DNA of 22,947 nt from UBA8828 sp046315175. GTDB lineage: Bacteria > Verrucomicrobiota > Verrucomicrobiia > Opitutales > UBA953. The notes under the pieces were generated by a model. The model saw nothing but the letters and a program-made list of their open reading frames with translations. It was not told where the DNA came from and searched no databases. A program made the position numbers and the translations under genes. The stretch is taken from assembly GCA_046315175.1 (NCBI GenBank), contig JBKDBK010000134.1:1-22947 (forward strand). The letters run 5' to 3'. Below, one piece after another: positions 18,416-22,947 of the stretch. Position 1 is the stretch's first letter. Every line of letters begins with the position of its first letter.

Positions 18416-18898
18416 ATGGACCTCGGTCGCCCCCTCGTGGCCATCGCGGCGATCGGCCGCAACCGCGCCATCGGCAAGGACAACCGCCTGCCTTGGCGCA
18501 TCCCCGAGGACTTCGCCTTCTTCAAGGCGACCACCATGGGCCACGTCCTCGTCATGGGGCGCAAGACCTACGCGTCCATCGGCCGCCCCCTGCCCGGCCG
18601 CCACACCGTCGTCCTCAGCCGATCGGGCTTCGCCGCGCCCGGCGTCACCGTCATCCGCAACTGGGAGGAGCTGCGCGACGTCGAGCCGGACAGGACGCTC
18701 TTCCTCGCCGGAGGCGCCCAGCTCTACGCGGAGGCCCTGCCCTGGTGCGCGGAGCTGCTGCTGACTCACGTCGACCGGGAGCCCGAGGCCGATGCGTTCT
18801 TTCCCGATTGGACAAAAGAGTTCGACTCGGGCGAGATGCTGCGGCAGGGTGACGGCTTCGCCATCCGTCGCCACCTCCCCCTGCGACGCGCACCATGA
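18416..18898 (+). CDS. folA: Dihydrofolate reductase
   Basis: Reduces dihydrofolate, produced by the adjacent ThyA, to tetrahydrofolate with NADPH. The 160-residue protein shows LVAIAAIGRNRAIGKDNRLPW, the substrate-binding Asp32 in PEDFAFFK, VLVMGRKTYASIGRPLPGR and the nucleotide-binding FLAGGAQLYAEAL. Length and motif order match chromosomal FolA. The ATG at 18416 lies 5 bp after the thyA stop; a far longer upstream extension of the frame is not real because it crosses thyA. Its stop overlaps the next start in an ATGA, so translation is coupled into the membrane-protein gene. Confidence 0.97.
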   Translation: MDLGRPLVAIAAIGRNRAIGKDNRLPWRIPEDFAFFKATTMGHVLVMGRKTYASIGRPLPGRHTVVLSRSGFAAPGVTVIRNWEELRDVEPDRTLFLAGGAQLYAEALPWCAELLLTHVDREPEADAFFPDWTKEFDSGEMLRQGDGFAIRRHLPLRRAP

Positions 18899-20865
18899 CC
18901 CGCCTGCGGCAAAAGCTCAAGCTCTCCCTCGCGTCACTCGGCCGACGCCTCGGCCAGCCCGACCTGCTCGACGGAGCCGTGCTCCTGCTGACCCTCGCCG
19001 GCGCGTGGCTGATGGCCCTCCACCAAGGCGGCGCGCGCGCCGAGGGCCTTGTCTACGGCGCCCGCTGCATCCTCGCCGCGGCCTGCCTCCACGGGGCCGC
19101 CGCCGCCAGCCGTCAGGAGCACGGCTTCCGGCTGGTTCGGGCCGCCCTTCTGCCGCTGCCGTTCGTCGGCTGGCTGGCCGTCGACGCCGCCTTTCTCGCC
19201 CCCGATCCCGGGCAAGCCCTCGAGAACTGGGTCGTGGTCGCGCTGGGCGCCCTGGCCCTATGGCTGACCCTCCACCATGCCCGGCGCACCTGGAGCCAAG
19301 CCGTCACCCTCCTTCTCATCGTCGGGCCGGCCTCGCTCATGGCCAGCGGCGCCTACGACCGCGAGGGCGGACAGGTTCGCGCGCTCATCGGCCTCCAGCC
19401 CGATTCGACCTACTCCCAGCATTTCACCTCCGCCTTTGGTTCGCCCGGCGCCTGCGCCGCCGTCATGTTGCTCGGCCTGCTCCCCTCCCTGGCCGGAGCC
19501 TTTAACGCACGTCACAGGCCTTGGCTGAGGGGCGTGTGCGCCTACTTCGCCGTCCTGCTCCTCATCGGCCTCCACGAAACCCACCACGGCTGGGCCTGGG
19601 TGGGCTTCATCTGCGGCGCGCTCTTCGCCGGCCACGCCCTGCGTCGCAAGGCGCGATCCAGCCTGGTCGACCTGCGGCTGTTCGCCGCACTGGGCGCGCT
19701 CGCCGCCTGGGCAGGCGGGCGGTTCCTGGACGTTGGCCCATTCCGCGGCTCCGCCTCGCTGGCGAAGTCGCCGCTCGCCGAAGGCGCCTGGCACAGCCTG
19801 CTGCAGGACCCCATCCTCGGGGGCGGCGCGGGCTCCTACCCCCTGGCCTTCGAGGCCGTCCGACCCCACGCTTGGCAAACCGACCCGACGACGCCCGGCA
19901 GCCTCCTGCTGCATCTGGCGGCCGAGCACGGCGCGATCGGCGTGCTGCTGGCGGCGCTGCCCCTCGCCGCGGTGCTCGTCGCCTGCGCCAGGGTTGCGCT
20001 CGCGAAACCGCCGGCCACGCAAGCCGGCGACACCGCGGCCGACGAGCGCCAGAAGCTGCGACGCACCCTGATTGCCGGGGGCGTGGCCGGCGTGGCGGCC
20101 GCGCTGTGGACGCTCAGCCTCGACCACGCCGGAAACCAGCCGGGCATCGTGCTCCTCGTTCTGCTTGCCCTGGCCGTCATTGTCCGAGCCGCGGATGTCT
20201 CGGGGGAGACCGTCGTTGCCTGGCCTCCCGCGGGACGCCCCGCGCTCGGCCTGGCCGCGCTGTTCCTGCCGCTCCTCCTCGCGCCGCTTGCCCTCGCGCC
20301 GCTCCAGGCGGCACGACTCGCCCAGGCCGCCGAGGAAGCCGTGGTCGCCCACTCCCCCCCGGGAATCGAGGGCGGCGGACTGCTCGCCCTGGACCAGGAG
20401 CTCGCCGTTCGCGAGGCCGCCGCAACCCTGGCCGCCTCCCTGCGCGGGAACCCGCTCCATGCAGGCCGAGCCGCCATGCGCGCCCAAGCCTTGTCCATCC
20501 TCGTCCGCCAGGCGCCGGACGACAGCCGCCTCCTCGCCCTCGCCCAGGCCGAGGCTGACCGCGCCGTCGGCCTGGCGCCGCGGCTCCACCAACCCCGGTT
20601 GGTTCGCGGCTCGATTCTCCTGAGCTCGCTTAACCCCGCCGACCGCGCGGCAGGCCTGGCCGAGGTGGAGACGGCCGCGCGCATCGCGCCGCGCAACCAG
20701 GCGACCTCCCTTCGGCGCGCCCAGGCGCTGGGCCAGTCGGGCGCCTCGCCGGAGACCCTGAGGGAGGCGCTGGAGTTGGCGCGCCTGACCTCCCCCAACC
20801 GGACCGAGATCCCGCAGCGCCTCTCCCTCCTTCCTCCCGCCTCTGAAAAGGCCGTCCCGCGATGA
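18895..20865 (+). CDS. O-antigen-ligase-like (Wzy_C-type) membrane protein with helical repeat tail
   Basis: A 656-residue protein. Roughly residues 20-470 hold about ten hydrophobic membrane segments; a loop with HSLLQDPILGGGAGSYPLAFE (about 300-320) and then PTTPGSLLLHLAAEHGAIGVLL resembles the periplasmic loop and following helix of the O-antigen ligase/polymerase (Wzy_C) family. After the last membrane segment near LFLPLLLAPLALAPL, residues 490-650 are alpha-helical with repeated Ala/Leu/Arg-rich pairs, suggesting TPR-like repeats. Family members join or polymerise surface glycans, or glycosylate proteins; the substrate here is unknown and no other polysaccharide gene is in the window. 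It overlaps folA (ATGA) and the following small gene (ATGA), an unusual placement for this family. Confidence 0.75.
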   Translation: MTRLRQKLKLSLASLGRRLGQPDLLDGAVLLLTLAGAWLMALHQGGARAEGLVYGARCILAAACLHGAAAASRQEHGFRLVRAALLPLPFVGWLAVDAAFLAPDPGQALENWVVVALGALALWLTLHHARRTWSQAVTLLLIVGPASLMASGAYDREGGQVRALIGLQPDSTYSQHFTSAFGSPGACAAVMLLGLLPSLAGAFNARHRPWLRGVCAYFAVLLLIGLHETHHGWAWVGFICGALFAGHALRRKARSSLVDLRLFAALGALAAWAGGRFLDVGPFRGSASLAKSPLAEGAWHSLLQDPILGGGAGSYPLAFEAVRPHAWQTDPTTPGSLLLHLAAEHGAIGVLLAALPLAAVLVACARVALAKPPATQAGDTAADERQKLRRTLIAGGVAGVAAALWTLSLDHAGNQPGIVLLVLLALAVIVRAADVSGETVVAWPPAGRPALGLAALFLPLLLAPLALAPLQAARLAQAAEEAVVAHSPPGIEGGGLLALDQELAVREAAATLAASLRGNPLHAGRAAMRAQALSILVRQAPDDSRLLALAQAEADRAVGLAPRLHQPRLVRGSILLSSLNPADRAAGLAEVETAARIAPRNQATSLRRAQALGQSGASPETLREALELARLTSPNRTEIPQRLSLLPPASEKAVPR

Positions 20866-21098
20866 AGCCCGAATCAACCAGCTCAGGCAAGCGATCCAAC
20901 CGCCGTCGCCAGCTCTACCTGCTCGTCGCCGGGCTAGCCGCCGCCACGGCCTGCCTGCTGGTCGAGCCGATGGCAATCGGAGCCGACGCGGCCCCCTCCG
21001 CAGGGGTGTCCCCCGGCGCGCCGCCCGAATGCGCCATCCGCCCCAACGCCCCCACGGAGCCGATTATGGGCAACCGGGTGGCGGCTCCGGGTGGCTAG
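20862..21098 (+). CDS. Small single-pass protein of unknown function
   Basis: A 78-residue protein that overlaps the ligase-like gene by an ATGA, so it is probably translationally coupled. A basic N-terminus (GKRSNRRRQ) precedes one hydrophobic segment (YLLVAGLAAATACLLVEPMAI, about 19-39), then a Pro/Ala-rich tail with one cysteine. By the positive-inside rule the tail would lie in the periplasm; alternatively the segment is a signal peptide. No family recognised. The overlap and GC-typical codon use argue that it is a real gene, but its small size keeps confidence moderate. Confidence 0.6.
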   Translation: MKPESTSSGKRSNRRRQLYLLVAGLAAATACLLVEPMAIGADAAPSAGVSPGAPPECAIRPNAPTEPIMGNRVAAPGG

Positions 21099-21108
21099 AC
21101 CCTAGGTT

Positions 21109-21143
21109 TTGCCTTTCCAAGCGGACTGGCTGACCCCTACGGT
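21109..21143 (+). promoter_or_regulatory. Candidate leaderless promoter of nuoJ
   Basis: TTGCCT (21109-21114), or alternatively TTCCAA (21115-21120, 17-bp spacer), precedes TACGGT (21138-21143), which ends six bases before the nuoJ ATG. No Shine-Dalgarno is visible. Confidence 0.35.
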
Positions 21144-21149
21144 CAGTCC

Positions 21150-21677
21150 ATGCCGGACCCTCTGTTCGTCTTCATCGCCGCCTTGACGCTCGGAGCCTGC
21201 TGCCTCCTCGTCGCAAGCCGCAACCCGGTGACCTCGGCCATGGGGATGATCCTCGCCCTCGTCGGCATCGCCGCGGAGTTCTTCCTGCTCGACGCCTACT
21301 TCCTCGGCGTCCTCCAGGTGCTGGTCTACGCCGGCGCGGTGATGGTGCTCTTCCTCTTCATCATCATGCTGCTGGACGCGCAGCCGCCCGGCGGAGCCTA
21401 CCCCTGGAAGCGCGCCCTCGTCGGCGGAGCGGCCTTCCTGCTCCTCGCCGCCGCCGCCGTCGCGCTGCTCGCGCCCGAGGGGTCCCTCGACAAGACCGCT
21501 GGCTCGACCCCGACCGAGCTGGCCGCCAACCCCGAGACCTACGCCACCTCGGCCAAGGCCTTCGGCCGATCGCTCTACACCAAGTACATGCTGCCCCTGC
21601 AGATGGCCGGCCTCCTCCTTCTCCTCGCCCTTGTCGGCGTCGTCACCCTGGCCAAGGCGCCCAAGTCCGCCGACTGA
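21150..21677 (+). CDS. nuoJ: NADH-quinone oxidoreductase subunit J
   Basis: Membrane subunit of respiratory complex I. The 175-residue protein has about five membrane segments, with the family core SRNPVTSAMGMILALVGIAAEFFLLDAYFLGVLQVLVYAGAVMVLFLFIIMLL in the first half; the LVYAGAVMVLFLF stretch is the diagnostic one. A hydrophilic loop (about 110-145) separates the last segment. The start ATG at 21150 directly gives the first membrane helix. It heads nuoJKL, with nuoK six bases after its stop. No nuoH or nuoI precedes it, so the remaining subunits are either elsewhere or beyond the right edge. Confidence 0.95.
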   Translation: MPDPLFVFIAALTLGACCLLVASRNPVTSAMGMILALVGIAAEFFLLDAYFLGVLQVLVYAGAVMVLFLFIIMLLDAQPPGGAYPWKRALVGGAAFLLLAAAAVALLAPEGSLDKTAGSTPTELAANPETYATSAKAFGRSLYTKYMLPLQMAGLLLLLALVGVVTLAKAPKSAD

Positions 21678-21683
21678 ACCGCC

Positions 21684-21995
21684 ATGGAATCGACCACCCT
21701 CGCCCACCACCTCCTCCTCGCCGCCCTCGTCTTTTGCGCGGGCCTGACCGGGGTGCTCGTCCGCCGCAACCTGCTCGTCACCTACATGTGCCTCGAGCTG
21801 ATGCTGGCCGCCACCATGCTGGCCCTGGTCGCCTTCTCCCGCTTCAACGGGACGATGGACGGCGCGGTCCTCGTCTTCTTCGTCATCACCGTCGCCGCCG
21901 CCGAGGTCGCGGTCGGGCTCGCCCTCATCGTCGCCCTCTTCCGCCGCACCGGGGCGGTCGGATCCGACCGCCTCGACTCCCTCGCCGACCGCTGA
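21684..21995 (+). CDS. nuoK: NADH-quinone oxidoreductase subunit K
   Basis: Small proton-channel subunit of complex I, 103 residues, three membrane helices. The two buried glutamates of the family are present: Glu38 in YMCLELMLAA and Glu74 in TVAAAEVAVGLAL. Length equals the usual 100 or so. It lies 6 bp after nuoJ and 4 bp before nuoL, as in most nuo operons. The C-terminal RTGAVGSDRLDSLADR is the normal hydrophilic end of the subunit. Confidence 0.97.
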   Translation: MESTTLAHHLLLAALVFCAGLTGVLVRRNLLVTYMCLELMLAATMLALVAFSRFNGTMDGAVLVFFVITVAAAEVAVGLALIVALFRRTGAVGSDRLDSLADR

Positions 21996-21999
21996 GACC

Positions 22000-22947
22000 A
22001 TGGACGCCCACCTTCTCCACTGGATCCTCCTGCTGCCGCTGGGCTCCGCCGCCGCCTGCGGCCTCCTCCTGCGCCGCCGCGGCGCGGCCGCCGGCATCCT
22101 CTCCATCGCCACCGCCTTTGTCGTGGCCGGCCTCGCGCTCAAGGTCCTCGCAGGCCTCGCGCCGGGCCAGACCCTCGCCTGGCAGGCGGAGATCGGGCGG
22201 CTCGGCGGGGTGCCCATCCGCGTCGGCTACCTGCTCGACGGCCACGCGGCGCTCATGCTCTTCGTCGTCACCTTCGTCGGCGCCTGGATCCACCTCTTCT
22301 CCTGGGGCTACATGCGGGACGACGGCGCCCGCGGCCGCTTCTTCGCCGGACTCTCCCTCTTCATGTTCGCCATCCTCGGCATCGTGCTCGCCGACGGGCT
22401 GCTCATGACCTTCGCCTTCTGGGAGCTGGTCGGCTTCTGCTCCTACCTGCTCATCTCGCACTACCACGACACCGACTTCGCCCCGCCCGCCGCCAACAAG
22501 GCCTTCATCGCCAACCGCGTCGGCGACCTCGGCTTCATCCTGGGCATCGCGATGTGCCTCGCCACCTATGGCGCGGCCGACTTCGCCAGCCTCAAGGCCG
22601 CCGCCGCCGCCCAGCCCGCCCCCGCCCTCCTCGGCTTCCTCCTGCTCTGCGGCTTCATCGGCAAGTCGGCCCAATTCCCCCTCCACGTCTGGCTGACCGA
22701 CGCGATGGCGGGCCCCACCCCGGTCTCGGCCCTCATCCACGCCGCGACCATGGTCACCGCCGGCGTCTACATGGTCTGCCTTCTGTCGCCGATGTTCGAG
22801 TCCGCACCGGTGGCCCGGAACATCGTGACGGTGATCGGCGCAGTCACAGCCCTGTTCGCCGCTACGGTCGGCCTGGCCCAGAACGACATCAAGCGGGTCA
22901 TCGCCTATTCCACGTGTTCCCAGCTCGGCTACATGTTCTTCGCCGCC
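22000..22947 (+). CDS. nuoL: NADH-quinone oxidoreductase subunit L, truncated by the window edge
   Basis: Antiporter-like proton-pumping subunit of complex I. The first 316 codons are present, about half of the usual 600-700, and the frame is open to the last base. Membrane helices alternate with short loops. Key residues of the pump are visible: Glu142 in FAFWELVGFCSYLLI, Lys222 in GKSAQFPLHVWL and His247 in VSALIHAATMVTAGVY; the window ends within KRVIAYSTCSQLGYMFFAA, the next conserved helix. The usual WLPDAM reads WLTDAM here. The start ATG lies four bases after the nuoK stop. nuoM and nuoN would be expected beyond the edge. Confidence 0.97.
   Translation, partial: MDAHLLHWILLLPLGSAAACGLLLRRRGAAAGILSIATAFVVAGLALKVLAGLAPGQTLAWQAEIGRLGGVPIRVGYLLDGHAALMLFVVTFVGAWIHLFSWGYMRDDGARGRFFAGLSLFMFAILGIVLADGLLMTFAFWELVGFCSYLLISHYHDTDFAPPAANKAFIANRVGDLGFILGIAMCLATYGAADFASLKAAAAAQPAPALLGFLLLCGFIGKSAQFPLHVWLTDAMAGPTPVSALIHAATMVTAGVYMVCLLSPMFESAPVARNIVTVIGAVTALFAATVGLAQNDIKRVIAYSTCSQLGYMFFAA

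Overview
This is a GC-rich (roughly 70% by eye), densely packed chromosomal window from a Gram-negative (diderm) bacterium. My best guess is Verrucomicrobiota, perhaps an Opitutae-like lineage. This rests on remembered family patterns, not on a search: SecA has a roughly 100-residue insertion in its PPXD region, TrxB has a GTGCAG nucleotide-binding loop, lysS is followed by a lolC/E-lolD pair, and lysS carries a QEIAPAYSEQND segment. Lnt and the Lol transporter imply lipoprotein trafficking and an outer membrane. I see no IS element, tRNA, rRNA, CRISPR array, phage gene or compositional break, so this reads as core genome.

Layout from left to right: (1) trxB (minus, 3' end cut off by the window edge) is divergent from secA-lnt-tandem aspartyl protease (plus). 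(2) An acidic-tailed protein of unknown function (minus) is divergent from pyrD and an exported protein of unknown function (plus). (3) A SOUL heme-binding protein (minus) is divergent from DUF502 membrane protein - RecO-like protein - nuclease/XPD-type helicase (plus). (4) On the minus strand lie a nitroreductase and the lysS-lolC/E-lolD operon. (5) On the plus strand, thyA-folA leads into an O-antigen-ligase-like membrane protein and a small single-pass protein by ATGA overlaps. (6) nuoJ-nuoK-nuoL of respiratory complex I runs off the right edge.

Genes that work together include SecA (export), Lnt (N-acylation of lipoproteins) and LolC/E-LolD (release of lipoproteins to the outer membrane). 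ThyA and FolA form the dTMP/tetrahydrofolate cycle, and PyrD supplies pyrimidines. The RecO-like protein and the helicase-nuclease are adjacent and probably both serve DNA repair.

I do not see a clear undescribed system. The observations most worth checking are an XPD-type helicase fused to a PD-(D/E)XK nuclease in which the iron-sulfur cysteines are absent; a single-chain protease with two complete retropepsin-type half-sites; a SecA tail that keeps VGRN but has lost the zinc-binding cysteines; a recurrent promoter-like hexamer placed exactly six bases before several ATG codons with no Shine-Dalgarno, which suggests leaderless mRNAs; and three convergent gene pairs with only 3-9 bp between stop codons.
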